The notes under the pieces: generated by a model
The model's database searches: none
Told to the model about the DNA's origin: nothing
What the model saw: the letters and a program-made list of their open reading frames with translations, nothing else
Part shown: positions 1-9,510 of the stretch, piece by piece
Layout of the letters: each line of letters starts with the position of its first letter
Numbering within the stretch: the stretch's first letter is position 1
Source of the DNA: Sphingomonas sanguinis NBRC 13937
Lineage (GTDB): Bacteria; Pseudomonadota; Alphaproteobacteria; Sphingomonadales; Sphingomonadaceae
NCBI RefSeq assembly: GCF_001591005.1
Contig: NZ_BCTY01000002.1
Span: forward strand, 124,001 to 188,000
Reading direction: 5' to 3'
DNA length: 64,000 bases
Translations under genes and position numbers: made by a program

Positions 1-186
1 GTGCGCGTCGCGGCCGATCAGGCAGGGAATGACATGATCCTGCAGATAGCTCGCCACCGCCAGTTCACGGCCGTTGAGCGTCGCGTCGCCCAGACCGGTG
101 GTGCCATCATCGCATTTGATCTTCAGCGTGACGAAATTGCGCCCCGGCGACGTGACGATCAGGCGGGCGGCAACGATCTTGGGCAT
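1..186 (-). CDS. manD: D-mannonate dehydratase, enolase superfamily (5' part only)
   Basis: Only the first 62 codons are in the window; the gene runs off the left edge. The reading starts [18 protein letters not shown] and continues with a [19 protein letters not shown] stretch and [13 protein letters not shown] recognise this as the N-terminal capping domain of ManD-type mannonate dehydratases of the enolase (muconate-lactonizing/mandelate racemase) superfamily. The family converts D-mannonate to 2-keto-3-deoxygluconate in glucuronate breakdown; catalytic residues lie outside the window. It is divergent from the GH67 alpha-glucuronidase, which fits a glucuronoxylan-degradation locus. The ATG at 186 is taken as start because the protein begins there in the known family. 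Other enolase-superfamily sugar acid dehydratases are a less likely alternative. Confidence 0.82.
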   Translation of the reverse strand, partial: MPKIVAARLIVTSPGRNFVTLKIKCDDGTTGLGDATLNGRELAVASYLQDHVIPCLIGRDAH

Positions 187-323
187 GGGCGTGTCCTTCA
201 GGCGGCGGCGGGCATGACGGCGGACAGGGCGCGGGGTCCGATGCGGCGCGAGTAGTGCGGCCTGTGGGTCATGACGGCCCCTCCTGTCAGGCAGCCGTTT
301 CAACCCGACTTGCCAATTGGTCT

Positions 324-335
324 GATAGCGGTAAC
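324..335. promoter_or_regulatory. Imperfect LacI-type operator in the manD/aguA divergent region
   Basis: GATAGCGGTAAC is an imperfect palindrome (8 of 12 positions symmetric) centred on CG, as in LacI-family operators. It closely resembles the perfect GATAGCGCTATC in front of the downstream TonB receptor. An 8-bp palindrome CCAATTGG lies just upstream (313-320). The divergent intergenic region is 187-387; nothing else in it is recognisable apart from the AGGAG ribosome binding site of aguA near 374. The binding regulator is not in the window, so this is an inference from symmetry and repetition only. Confidence 0.35.
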
Positions 336-387
336 GTGAGGCCCAAGCACCGGCTTGTCAATCGGCGGTGCAACAGGAGAGAATGGC

Positions 388-2481
388 ATGACCAGGTTCC
401 GCACGCTGATCGGAGCGCTGTCTGTCTCATTGGTCATAGCAGTGAGCCCGGCAGCAGCCGAGGACGGCTATGCCCTGTGGTTGAGGGCGCAGGGACCGGC
501 AATCACCCAGGCGACCGTGACGCGGCTGGGCGACTCGGCGACATTGAACCTGGCCGAGGCCGAACTGCGCCGCGCGGTGCCGGGCGGTACGCTGCCGATC
601 CTGCTGACGACCGCCGCCGCCCCTGCCCTGCGCCCGCTGAAGCTGCCGTTCGAGGGGTTGGGCGATGAGGGCTATCTGGTCCGCAACGCGACGCTCAACG
701 GTCAGCGCATGATATTGGTGGCGGGCAATAGCGATCGGGGCGCGCTCTACGGGGCCTTCGCGCTGATCCGTCACCTCGCCACGGGCGGCAAGGACGATGC
801 GTTGAACCTGCGATCCGCGCCCAAGGTGAAGCTGCGTGTCCTGAACCACTGGGACAATCTCGATGGTTCGATCGAGCGCGGCTATGCGGGCCAGTCGCTC
901 TGGGACTGGTGGACGCTCCCCGACTTCAAGGACCCGCGCTACACCGATTATGCCCGTGCCAATGCCTCGATCGGGATCAACGGCACCGTCCTCAACAACG
1001 TCAATGCCAAGGCCGACAGCCTGACCGCGCCCTATATCGCCAAGGCGGCGGCGCTGGCGGACGTCTTCCGGCCGTGGGGCATCAAGGTCTATCTCTCGGT
1101 CAAATTCTCCGCCCCGATCGAGCTGGGCGGCCTGAAGACCGCCGACCCGCGCGATCCGGCGGTGGCGGCATGGTGGAAAGCCAAGGCGGACGAAATCTAT
1201 CGCAGCATCCCCAATTTCGGCGGCTTCCTGGTCAAGGCGAACAGCGAGGGACAGCCGGGCCCGCGCGACTATGGTGCCAGCCATGCCGACGGCGCGAACA
1301 TGCTCGCCGCCGCAGTAAAGCCCCATGGCGGCATCGTGATGTGGCGCGCCTTCGTATATGCCGAAACCGACCCTGAGGACCGCGCCAAACAGGCCTATAC
1401 CGAGTTCAAGCCGCTCGACGGCCAGTTCGCCGACAATGTGCTGGTGCAGGTGAAAAACGGCGCGATCGACTTCCAGCCGCGCGAGCCGTTCCATCCGCTC
1501 TTCGGTGCCATGCCGCGCACGCCGTTGATGATCGAGTTCCAGATTACCAAGGAATATCTGGGCTTTGCGACCCATCTCGCCTATCTGGGCCCGCTCTTTG
1601 CCGAGACGCTGGACGCGAAGACCGGGTGGAAGCCGGGCGAAACCGTCGCCGATGTGGTGGATGGCACGGCCGAACACCATGCGCTCACTGGCATGGCGGG
1701 CGTCGCCAATATCGGGCGCGACCGCGACTGGAGCGGATCGACCTTCAACCAGGCCAACTGGTACGCCTTCGGCCGCCTGGCCTGGGACCCCGATCTGTCG
1801 GCGCAGAGCATCGCGCGTGACTGGACCGAGCAGACGTTCGGCACCGACCGCCAGGTCGTCGATACCGTCACCGCGATGATGATGGGCTCGCGCGAGGCGG
1901 TGGTGGACTACACGGGCGCGCTGGGCCTGGCGCACCTGATGGCGACGGGCCATCATTATGGGCCCGGGCCCTGGGTGTCGGAGCTGGCGCGGCCGGAATG
2001 GAACCCGGTCTATTATCACCGCGCGGATGCGAAGGGCATCGGCTTCGACCGGACGGCGACGGGCAGCGACGCGGTCGGCCAATATGCCGGTCCGGTCGCC
2101 AAGGCCTTTGCCAAGCCGGGAACGACGCCCGAGTCGATGCTGCTCTGGTTCCACCATCTGCCCTGGGACTATCGCATGAAGGACGGCCGCACCCTGTGGG
2201 AGGATCTGGTCGCTCATTATGATCGCGGGGTCGCCTATGTCGCCGGAATGCAGCGGCAATGGGATGGCTTGCGGGACAAGATCGACGCGGAACGCTGGCA
2301 GAAGACGGCCACCTATCTCGCCATTCAGGAGCGCGAGGCGCGCTGGTGGCGCGATGCCAGCCTGGCCTATTGGATGTCGGTCAACCACCGCCCCCTGCCC
2401 GATGGCGTGCGACCGCCGGAGCATGATCTCGCCTGGTACAAGGCCCGGCAATTTCCCTTCGCGCCGGGGCAGGCCCATTGA
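388..2481 (+). CDS. aguA: Alpha-glucuronidase, glycoside hydrolase family 67
   Basis: This 697-residue protein matches GH67 enzymes, which remove (4-O-methyl-)D-glucuronic acid from the non-reducing end of xylo-oligosaccharides. The N-terminal region (about 25-130) looks like the GH67 N domain, followed by the TIM-barrel catalytic domain and a helical C-terminal domain. The catalytic acid is E287 in VKANSEGQPGP. D361 in AIDFQPREP and E389 in QITKEYLG correspond to the inverting base pair known for the family. A signal peptide (MTRFRTLIGALSVSLVIAVSPAAA) predicts export to the periplasm. The ATG at 388 is preferred over in-frame codons from 355 because it follows AGGAG and starts the signal peptide. 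Released glucuronate would feed the divergent mannonate dehydratase pathway, and the receptor downstream may import the oligosaccharide. Confidence 0.9.
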   Translation: MTRFRTLIGALSVSLVIAVSPAAAEDGYALWLRAQGPAITQATVTRLGDSATLNLAEAELRRAVPGGTLPILLTTAAAPALRPLKLPFEGLGDEGYLVRNATLNGQRMILVAGNSDRGALYGAFALIRHLATGGKDDALNLRSAPKVKLRVLNHWDNLDGSIERGYAGQSLWDWWTLPDFKDPRYTDYARANASIGINGTVLNNVNAKADSLTAPYIAKAAALADVFRPWGIKVYLSVKFSAPIELGGLKTADPRDPAVAAWWKAKADEIYRSIPNFGGFLVKANSEGQPGPRDYGASHADGANMLAAAVKPHGGIVMWRAFVYAETDPEDRAKQAYTEFKPLDGQFADNVLVQVKNGAIDFQPREPFHPLFGAMPRTPLMIEFQITKEYLGFATHLAYLGPLFAETLDAKTGWKPGETVADVVDGTAEHHALTGMAGVANIGRDRDWSGSTFNQANWYAFGRLAWDPDLSAQSIARDWTEQTFGTDRQVVDTVTAMMMGSREAVVDYTGALGLAHLMATGHHYGPGPWVSELARPEWNPVYYHRADAKGIGFDRTATGSDAVGQYAGPVAKAFAKPGTTPESMLLWFHHLPWDYRMKDGRTLWEDLVAHYDRGVAYVAGMQRQWDGLRDKIDAERWQKTATYLAIQEREARWWRDASLAYWMSVNHRPLPDGVRPPEHDLAWYKARQFPFAPGQAH

Positions 2482-2722
2482 TCGCCCTGCCCCAGGCCTG
2501 AACTGGCGATAGCGTTCAAGAACGCTGCCTGCCCCCTGCGTCACCACGCGATGGGATGCGCGAAGCAACCGTCTTTGGTCGGGCCAACGCCAATACGACC
2601 CCGCACCCGGAATATTCGTATAAAATACCGTTGGATCAGTGAATTATGACGGAATTTTGGACGCCGGTACGCCATACCAGCATGAATAACGGTTCATCGG
2701 TTCCGGCCTGACCAGTTTGTAT

Positions 2723-2760
2723 TTGACTCACTAACCAATAAGCGTATCGATAGCGCTATC
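2723..2760 (+). promoter_or_regulatory. Candidate promoter with LacI-type operator upstream of the TonB receptor
   Basis: The perfect 12-bp palindrome GATAGCGCTATC (2749-2760), centred on CG, is the form bound by LacI/GalR-family repressors. A possible -35 TTGACT (2723-2728) lies 16 bp before TATCGA (2745-2750), so the palindrome would overlap the -10 element and repression would be direct. The -10 match is weak. The rest of the gene-free stretch 2482-2988 holds no supported gene; an antisense ORF there is considered spurious. Proof would need transcript start mapping. Confidence 0.4.
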
Positions 2761-2988
2761 AAAGATAACCGCAGAAGACGGTTGGGAGGGGAAGCAGAAT
2801 GGTTTCCACGATAGCTTGGCCGGACCTGTCCGGTGTCCAGTGTCCCATGATCCGGGTGCTCCGCACACACCGGCATGGCAGACCGTGCGTGGTCGTGTGT
2901 CGGCCCGAAATCCCCGCCTGACCCCATAATCAAACGAATTTCCCGCATGTCGCAACGAACGACAGCGGACCCATGGAGAGGATCTGAG

Positions 2989-5900
2989 ATGAAGTCCGTG
3001 CCCCCAATCCGCCTGCGCCGTATCGCCCTGCTCTGCGCGACAGCGGTCGGCGCGATGAGCGCCTCCACCGCCATGGCGCAAGCGGTCGCCCCACCGCAGG
3101 AACAGGCGCCCGCGGATGGCCAGGACAATGGCCCCGCTGCCCAGCCCGCACCCCAGATCGACAGCCAGGGCACGTCGAGCGCGGATATCGTCGTCACCGG
3201 CTATCGCTCGAGCCTGGCCAAGTCGACCAACGCCAAGCGCGCGTCGACCGGCTTCACCGACTCGATCTTCGCCGAGGACATCGGCAAGTTTCCCGACACC
3301 AATATCGCGGAATCCTTCAACCGCATTCCGGGCGTCACCATCACCCGCGACGTCACCGGCGAAGGCACCAACGTCGCCATTCGCGGCTTGGGCTCGAACT
3401 TCACCAACGTCACGCTGAACGGCGCGCCGATCGCGGTTGCTTCGTCAGGCGCCACCGACGCGCAAGGGACCGACCGCTCAGTCGACCTCAGCTTCTTTCC
3501 GACCGACCTCTTCACCAAGCTGACCGTCAACAAGAGCTATACCGCCGACCTGCTGGAAGGCGGTGCGGCGGGCAATATCGACCTGCGCTCGGCCCGTCCG
3601 TTCGACCGCAGCGGGCCGTTCCTGGCCTATAACGTCCAGGGCACCAAGCAGACGCCTGAGGACCGGATCGGCGCGCGCGGATCGCTGATCGGCAGCTGGC
3701 GCAACGACACCTTCGGTATCCTCGCCGGTGTCTCGGCGCAGCGCATCTTCACCGATACGCGCGGGTTCGAGACGATCGGCTACACCAACCCCGCGCTGAC
3801 CGCCGCGCAGTGCGGCGCGAACAACGTCTGCAACAGCATCGGCGGCGGCAACTGGACCATCCCCTCGACCGTGCCGACCGGCGCGGGCGCGGGCCTGGTT
3901 CCGGGCACCACGATCGACAGCGCGTTCCTGCTCGCCAACAATCCCGGCGCGACCATCCAGCAGATTGACAACGGCCTACTCCCGCGCCTGGGCCGCCAAG
4001 CCAGCATTCGCGGGCCGCGCGACCGCATCAACGCGATCGTCAGCGCCGAATATCGCCCGACCGACACGCTGCATTTCTATGTCGACGGCCTCTACGGCTT
4101 CAAGAAGAACGAGTTGATCCGCGAGGACATGGCCTGGATCGTCCGCAACGGCGCGATCATCCCGACCAACCTGACCTTCGACAAGTCCGATTGCAGCGCG
4201 GGCTGCACCGTGACCGGCGGCACCTTCGCCAATGTCCAGTTCTTCGACGAATTCCGCCCCTATACCGAGACGACGCACCTCTGGAGCGTCAATCCGGGCG
4301 GTGAGTGGGAGATCAACGATAAGCTGAAGCTGAACTTCCAGGGCAATTACGCGCGCTCGACCTTCCACCGTGAAAGCCCGACCGTCGGCATGACCACGCC
4401 GCTGGGCGTCGGCAACACCGTGACCTATTCCAACACGGGCGGCATCCCGACGATCACCAGCGCGCTGGACCTGAACGATCCGAAGAATTTCGGCTGGTAT
4501 GCGGGCAGCCGCGTGAACCTGCAGGACGAACGCCGCCTCAACATTAACAAGGGGCTGCGCGGCGACCTGACCTGGGGCGATACCGCGCTCAACCTGAAGG
4601 TCGGCGGCGCCTATGACGATACGTCGCGTCAGATCCGAGGCTTCGACAACAGCCAATATTGGCAGAACGCGGTCTGCGGCAACAATCCCAACGTTTCGGT
4701 CCCCTCGCCCAACTCGCAGCCGCCCTGTGCCGGGCTGAACGCGCCGGGTGCCGCACCGGCGGGCTATCCGACCTATCCGGGTTACGGCACCGGCTTCACC
4801 TCCGGGCTGAGCGGCCCGGTCAGCTATGGCGGCTCGCTGGTGCCCAACAGCGCCGCGCCCAGCTATCTGATGCCAGGCCCGGCGGGTTTCGTGACGGTGA
4901 ACTGGCCTGCCTTCCAGAAGGCGACCAACTATCAATTCTATCACGACAATGCGCCCGAGAATGGCGGCGCGAACACTGGCGCGAGCGCGGGCTTCATCCG
5001 CGAGGTCGTGAAATCGGCCTTCGCGACCGTCAACGGATCGCAGGAACTGGGCGGCAACACGCTGCGCTTCAATGTCGGCCTGCGCTACGTCAACACGATC
5101 CAGACGATTTCGGGCCGCGTCTCGCTGCCCGATCCGCGCAACACGACGGCCAGCGGCGGGACCCTGCCGGACGGCAGCCGCTATCCCAGCCTGATCAACA
5201 TCGCGACCACGCGCAACGTCTATTCGGAATGGCTGCCCGCCGCGACCTTCGCCTATGACATCGGCGAACATGCGGTGGTGCGTGTCGCGGGTTCGCGGAC
5301 CATGACCCGGCCCGATCCGTCGGCGCAGCTGCCGGGCATCAACTTCGGCGCGCCCTCGGCCGACCAGGCCTCGATCGGCAATCCGGCGCTGGCGCCTTAC
5401 CTGTCGACCAATCTCGACCTGGGCTTTGAATATTACACCGGCCGCGAGGGCGTGGTGAGCTTCAACGCGTTCCGCAAGTCGATAGAGGGCTTCACCACCA
5501 CCGCGATCAGCACGGTGCCCTTCTCCAATCTGGCGCAATATGGCATCACCTATGACACGCTGAACCCGACGCAGCAGATCGCGATCAACGCGCGCGGCGG
5601 ACCCAGCCAGGCGCAGGTGCAGGTCACCTCGCAGGTCAACGTGCCCAACAAGCTGACCATCAACGGCCTGGAATTCCAGTGGGTGCAGCCGCTCGACTTC
5701 CTGACCCGTCCACTCGGCATCACCGGCTTCGGCTTCAATGCCAATGCCACCATCGTCGATCAGACCAGCAACGGTCCGGCCGTGGCGTTCGGCGTCGCGC
5801 CCTTCACCTACAACATCACCGCCTATTACGAAAAGAATGGCGTGATGCTGCGTCTGGCCACGACTTCGCGCCAGGGTTCGCAGAACAGCGGCGCGGCGCA

Positions 5901-6132
5901 GAACGGCATTCCGGCCGCCGCCCTGTTCGGCACCGACTATACCACCTACGACTTCTCGTCGGCGTTCGACCTCGACAAGATTTTCGGGATGAAGGGCGCG
6001 CCGCAGCTGACCATCAACGTCGCCAACCTGACCAACGCGACGCTGCGGTCCTACTTCCAGTTCGAGAACGCGACCTTCACCCAGTACAAGCCGGGCCGCC
6101 AGTTCCTGATCGGTCTGCGCGGGACCTTCTAA
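2989..6132 (+). CDS. TonB-dependent outer-membrane receptor, probable oligosaccharide importer
   Basis: This 1047-residue protein has a signal peptide (MKSVPPIRLRRIALL to AMAQA), a TonB-box-like DIVVTG at residues 66-71, and a plug domain with FPDTNIAESFNRIPGV and a GEGTNVAIRGLGSNF motif. A long beta-barrel follows, ending in the outer-membrane signature PGRQFLIGLRGTF with a terminal Phe. Large sphingomonad and Caulobacter receptors of this kind typically import carbohydrates, energised by TonB-ExbBD. The location next to aguA suggests a glucuronoxylan-derived ligand, which is an inference. The start at 2989 is chosen because GAGAGGA precedes it and the signal peptide begins there; the frame is open 38 codons further upstream. 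A strong terminator closes the gene. Confidence 0.88.
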   Translation: MKSVPPIRLRRIALLCATAVGAMSASTAMAQAVAPPQEQAPADGQDNGPAAQPAPQIDSQGTSSADIVVTGYRSSLAKSTNAKRASTGFTDSIFAEDIGKFPDTNIAESFNRIPGVTITRDVTGEGTNVAIRGLGSNFTNVTLNGAPIAVASSGATDAQGTDRSVDLSFFPTDLFTKLTVNKSYTADLLEGGAAGNIDLRSARPFDRSGPFLAYNVQGTKQTPEDRIGARGSLIGSWRNDTFGILAGVSAQRIFTDTRGFETIGYTNPALTAAQCGANNVCNSIGGGNWTIPSTVPTGAGAGLVPGTTIDSAFLLANNPGATIQQIDNGLLPRLGRQASIRGPRDRINAIVSAEYRPTDTLHFYVDGLYGFKKNELIREDMAWIVRNGAIIPTNLTFDKSDCSAGCTVTGGTFANVQFFDEFRPYTETTHLWSVNPGGEWEINDKLKLNFQGNYARSTFHRESPTVGMTTPLGVGNTVTYSNTGGIPTITSALDLNDPKNFGWYAGSRVNLQDERRLNINKGLRGDLTWGDTALNLKVGGAYDDTSRQIRGFDNSQYWQNAVCGNNPNVSVPSPNSQPPCAGLNAPGAAPAGYPTYPGYGTGFTSGLSGPVSYGGSLVPNSAAPSYLMPGPAGFVTVNWPAFQKATNYQFYHDNAPENGGANTGASAGFIREVVKSAFATVNGSQELGGNTLRFNVGLRYVNTIQTISGRVSLPDPRNTTASGGTLPDGSRYPSLINIATTRNVYSEWLPAATFAYDIGEHAVVRVAGSRTMTRPDPSAQLPGINFGAPSADQASIGNPALAPYLSTNLDLGFEYYTGREGVVSFNAFRKSIEGFTTTAISTVPFSNLAQYGITYDTLNPTQQIAINARGGPSQAQVQVTSQVNVPNKLTINGLEFQWVQPLDFLTRPLGITGFGFNANATIVDQTSNGPAVAFGVAPFTYNITAYYEKNGVMLRLATTSRQGSQNSGAAQNGIPAAALFGTDYTTYDFSSAFDLDKIFGMKGAPQLTINVANLTNATLRSYFQFENATFTQYKPGRQFLIGLRGTF

Positions 6133-6159
6133 GCCTCTTTTCTCTTCCCTCCCCCCTAC

Positions 6160-6192
6160 GGGCTCCGACGCACAGTCGGGGCCCATTTTTTT
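6160..6192 (+). terminator. Rho-independent terminator of the TonB receptor gene
   Basis: GGGCTCCGAC (6160-6169) pairs with GTCGGGGCCC (6175-6184), allowing one G-T wobble, around a five-base loop. The stem is followed by seven T residues. It sits 28 bp after the receptor stop codon. Confidence 0.9.
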
Positions 6193-6384
6193 ATCGCGGG
6201 GTGACATTCCAGGTCTCGCCGCCGATCAGCCGTCGCTCTTGTCTCGACATCGCCCGCCGCCCCGACGAAACCGGTCGCACCCGCCAGCGGCAAATAACGC
6301 CAATGATAAAGAAATGTTATATTGTCTCTGCTTCGGGGTTATAGCAGCGGCATTTGCGCATCTTCTTCATGGTGGACATCGATC

Positions 6385-8208
6385 TTGCATCACGCCGAAT
6401 TTCCCGTTTCCCGATCCCTCGTCCGGGCCATCATCGTGTTGACGGCTGTGATGGCACCCCCGGCCCTTGCCGCCGACGTCGCGCCGCGCTCTCTCGCCAG
6501 CGAAATCCTTCCCCCTGCCATGCCGTGGAAGGGGGCAAGCGAGCGGCTGATCGTCGCGGCGAGCGATCCCTGGATCACGCCGGCAGAGGCAGCAGGTTTT
6601 CGCACGACGCCCAACTATGCCGAGGTCCGCGCCTGGCTGGAGCGCCTTGCCGCCGCCTCGCCGCTCATCACCGTGAAGAGCTTCGGCCGCACGACCGAAG
6701 GGCGCGAGATGATCTATGTCCGCGCTAGCAAGGGGGGCGCGACCAAACCCGTCGTACTGATCCAGGGCGGCATCCATTCGGGCGAGATCGACGGTAAGGA
6801 TGCCGGGCTGATGCTGCTGCGTGACATCGCGCTGCGCGGCAAGGACAATTTGCTCGACAAGGTCGATCTGGTCTTCGTGCCGGTCTACAATATCGACGGC
6901 CACGAACAGCGTAGCGCCTATAATTATCTGCATATCCGTGGCCCGGCCGAAAAGGGCCGCGACGCGAACGCCCGCGATATCGACCTCAACCGCGACTATG
7001 CCAAGCTCGATGCGCCGGAATCGCGGGCGATGATCGGGCTGATCCGGTCGCTTGACCCGATCCTCTATGTCGACTGCCATGTCAGCGAAGGCTTCGACAT
7101 GCAGTATGACGTGACCTTCACCTATGCCGGTTGGGGCAAGTACGCCCGGCATCGTGCGACCGCCGGTTGGCTGGAAAGCCGCTTCGGCCCGGCGGTGTCA
7201 CAGGCGCTGACCAAGGCCGGGCATGTCCCGACCATCTATCCCAGCCCGATCGACACGCGCCAGCCGGACAAAGGCATCCGCTACAGCCCGGAAGGACCGC
7301 GCTACTCGACCGGTTATGGCGATTTCATCGGGATGCCGACCGTGCTGGTCGAGAACCATATGCTGAAGCCTTATCGGCGGCGCGTGCTCGGCACCTATGT
7401 CCTGATGGAGGCGGCGCTGACGATCGCGGGCACCGACGCCGCCCGCATCGCCGCCGCCAAGGCCGAGGATCGCGCCAGCCGTCCGGCCGAACTGCTGACC
7501 CGCTGGAAGCCCGCGCCCACGCCCATCGGCTGGATCGAAGACTTCAAGGGAGTGGCGTTCGACACCTATATGTCGCCAGCCTCGGGTCGTCGGGAACAGC
7601 GCTGGCTGGCCAAGCCGATCACCTTCCGCATGCCGATCATCGGCCAAATCCCGACCGAGACGGTTCGCCTGCCCAAGGCGTGGTGGGTCCCGCGCGAACA
7701 GACCGAAGTCATCGAGCGGCTGCGTCTGCACGGCATTGCGTTCGAGACGATCGCCGCCCCCAAAACGCTGACCGTCGATCAGGTCCGGTTGATCGATCCT
7801 AAGGTGACGCAGCCCAAGGAGGGCCGCTATCCGATCAGCGCAGGCTTCGCGCATGACCGCGCTGAGCAGGTGATGCCGGTCGGCAGCGTGCGCGTGCCCG
7901 CCGATCAGCCGCTAGGGCTGCTGGCCGCAGCGCTGCTCGAGCCGGAAAGCCAGGACTCTTTCCTGGCCTGGGGCTTCTTCCCCGAGATGCTTGCCCCCGT
8001 CCCCGATACGGATGCCTTCGTCATTGCCAAGCTGGGGGAATATGTGCTGGCGACCCAGCCTGAGGTAAAGGTCGCGTTCGAGGCGAAACTGCATGACGAT
8101 CCCGCCTTCGCGGCCGATCCCGACGCACGGCTCACCTGGCTCTACGCGCAAGCCGGACCGGGACATCCCTTTGTGCTCCATTATCCGATCACACGGGAAG
8201 TGGACTGA
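6385..8208 (+). CDS. Secreted M14-family zinc carboxypeptidase
   Basis: This protein of about 607 residues has an N-terminal hydrophobic export signal (RSLVRAIIVLTAVMAPPALA) and an M14 peptidase domain. The zinc ligands appear to be H131 and E134 in the HSGE motif and H232 in YVDCHVSEG. E323 in VLVENHMLKPY is the likely general base. A C-terminal region of about 250 residues after the catalytic domain is of unknown role. M14 enzymes cut C-terminal residues from peptides or act on peptidoglycan stems; the substrate cannot be told. The start is uncertain: there is no in-frame ATG, so I use TTG at 6385 preceded by GGTGGA; another TTG is at 6322. It follows the receptor terminator, so it is probably transcribed on its own. 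Confidence 0.8.
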   Translation: MHHAEFPVSRSLVRAIIVLTAVMAPPALAADVAPRSLASEILPPAMPWKGASERLIVAASDPWITPAEAAGFRTTPNYAEVRAWLERLAAASPLITVKSFGRTTEGREMIYVRASKGGATKPVVLIQGGIHSGEIDGKDAGLMLLRDIALRGKDNLLDKVDLVFVPVYNIDGHEQRSAYNYLHIRGPAEKGRDANARDIDLNRDYAKLDAPESRAMIGLIRSLDPILYVDCHVSEGFDMQYDVTFTYAGWGKYARHRATAGWLESRFGPAVSQALTKAGHVPTIYPSPIDTRQPDKGIRYSPEGPRYSTGYGDFIGMPTVLVENHMLKPYRRRVLGTYVLMEAALTIAGTDAARIAAAKAEDRASRPAELLTRWKPAPTPIGWIEDFKGVAFDTYMSPASGRREQRWLAKPITFRMPIIGQIPTETVRLPKAWWVPREQTEVIERLRLHGIAFETIAAPKTLTVDQVRLIDPKVTQPKEGRYPISAGFAHDRAEQVMPVGSVRVPADQPLGLLAAALLEPESQDSFLAWGFFPEMLAPVPDTDAFVIAKLGEYVLATQPEVKVAFEAKLHDDPAFAADPDARLTWLYAQAGPGHPFVLHYPITREVD

Positions 8209-8224
8209 CACACAGCCTCCGGCG

Positions 8225-8257
8225 CGCCCGCCAAAGCGTGGCGCGCCAAGGCGGGCG
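8225..8257. terminator. GC-rich stem-loop after the M14 peptidase gene
   Basis: CGCCCGCC (8225-8232) is complementary to GGCGGGCG (8250-8257). The hairpin lies just beyond the peptidase stop codon but has no T-tract, so it may be a processing or Rho-associated structure rather than an intrinsic terminator. Confidence 0.4.
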
Positions 8258-8450
8258 TGGCTGGAAGGCTGCGCGTAGACGACATGGCCACATGGCATGC
8301 CAGTCGAGGGGCGGGCCGTCGGCCGATGCCGAGCAGATCAGGGCTAAAGGGGGGAAGCCCGGCCAAGCTCATCGGACTGACACCGGAATGGGCCAATGAC
8401 CCATGGCGGTCCTGGACCTCCTTTCGGAGGTGTTTGCGACGGCATGAAAA

Positions 8451-8527
8451 TGGTCGGGGAGAGAGGATTCGAACCTCCGGCCCCTGCCTCCCGAAGGCAG
8501 TGCTCTACCAGGCTGAGCTACTCCCCG
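8451..8527 (-). tRNA. tRNA-Pro, anticodon CGG
   Basis: On the minus strand a full cloverleaf is readable. The acceptor stem CGGGGAG (from 8527) pairs with CTCCCCG, the D arm contains AGCTCAGCCTGGTAGAGC, and the anticodon stem CTGCC/GGCAG carries loop TTCGGGA (anticodon CGG). The T arm has the TTCGAAT loop. Discriminator A and an encoded CCA tail (8451-8453) are present. Confidence 0.95.
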
Positions 8528-8644
8528 ACTAGGAGTATGGATCGTTTTCTAAGGCCGTTCGGGAAGGCCGATCCATGCTGGAGGCGCGCCAATAGCCAGC
8601 GGTTCAGAAGCGTGCAAGCGGTTTTTTAACTGTCGCCAAAATTA

Positions 8645-9463
8645 TTACAGAGCGCGCCCCGTCCGCCCGGCGAGATCGACGACATATTGCCAGGCCACCC
8701 GGCCCGATCGGCTGCCCCGCCGTGTGGCCCAATTGACCGCTTCGTCCCCATCGAACGGCAGGTCGTAGCGATCGGCATAGCCGCGCACGATCGCCAGATA
8801 ACCATCCTGGTCCAGCGTGTGGAACCCCAGGCTCAGCCCGAAGCGGTCCGCCAGCGCCAGCTGGTCGTCGACCACGTCGCGCGGGTTGATGGCGCTATCC
8901 TGCTCGCTCAGGTCGCGGGGCAGAAGATGACGGCGATTGGCGGTGACGAGGAGCCGGACATGCGCGGGCCGCGCCTCTGCTCCGCCGTCGAGCAGCGACC
9001 GCAGCTTGCGCGCCTCGCCCGCCCCCTCGAACCCTAGGTCGTCGATGAACACCGCAAAGGCGCGGTCGACGGGTTCCAGCATCGCGAAGAGATCGGGCAG
9101 ACTATCGAGGCTGTCGACCGAGACCAGCGCCAGGCGACCGGGCCGCTCGGCCTGCACGGCGGCAACGCCCGCCTTGACCAGCGCCGACTTGCCCGTACCC
9201 CGCGCGCCCCAGAGCAGCACGTCCTGCGCCGCGTGACCATCGGCCAGCCGGACCAGATTGGTCAGCAACGCCTCCCGCTGCCGCTCCAGCCCCTGGAGCA
9301 GCGTCAGGGGGACGGGCGCGAAGCTGCGCGCCGCGTGCAGCGCTCCGCCCCGCCACAGATAGGCCGGATGCGCCAGCGGATCGGCCGAGGGCAATGGCGG
9401 CGGCGCGATCCGCTCCAAGGCGGCGGCGATACGTTCGAGCAGCGGTGTGGCGAGATCGGTCAT
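8645..9463 (-). CDS. DUF815-family AAA-type ATPase
   Basis: This 272-residue protein has a Walker A motif GARGTGKS at residues 86-93 and a Walker B-like FAVFIDDLGFE near 140. A sensor-like segment LLVTANRRHLLPRDL follows. The order and the C-terminal sequence (RRGSRSGRVAWQYVVDLAGR) match the DUF815 family of predicted P-loop ATPases common in proteobacteria, whose cellular role is not established. It is cytoplasmic with no membrane segment. The gene stands between a tRNA and the polysaccharide cluster on the same strand as the latter, with 47 bp to the end of the neighbouring TPR gene upstream. Confidence 0.82.
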   Translation of the reverse strand: MTDLATPLLERIAAALERIAPPPLPSADPLAHPAYLWRGGALHAARSFAPVPLTLLQGLERQREALLTNLVRLADGHAAQDVLLWGARGTGKSALVKAGVAAVQAERPGRLALVSVDSLDSLPDLFAMLEPVDRAFAVFIDDLGFEGAGEARKLRSLLDGGAEARPAHVRLLVTANRRHLLPRDLSEQDSAINPRDVVDDQLALADRFGLSLGFHTLDQDGYLAIVRGYADRYDLPFDGDEAVNWATRRGSRSGRVAWQYVVDLAGRTGRAL

Positions 9464-9510
9464 GATGCCGCTGGTAGGGCACGCTTATGACCCTGCCAAG
9501 CGAGCAGCGA

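Noticed and set aside
2694-3197. 167-codon minus-strand ORF upstream of the TonB receptor
   Set aside because: It covers the promoter and signal peptide region of the receptor and has no recognisable domain.
3976-6207. 743-codon minus-strand ORF opposite the TonB receptor
   Set aside because: The receptor has a signal peptide, plug, barrel end and terminator; the antisense frame has no motif.
8451-8527. tRNA-Pro as an integration site of a genomic island
   Set aside because: No integrase or direct repeat of the tRNA 3' end was seen on either side.
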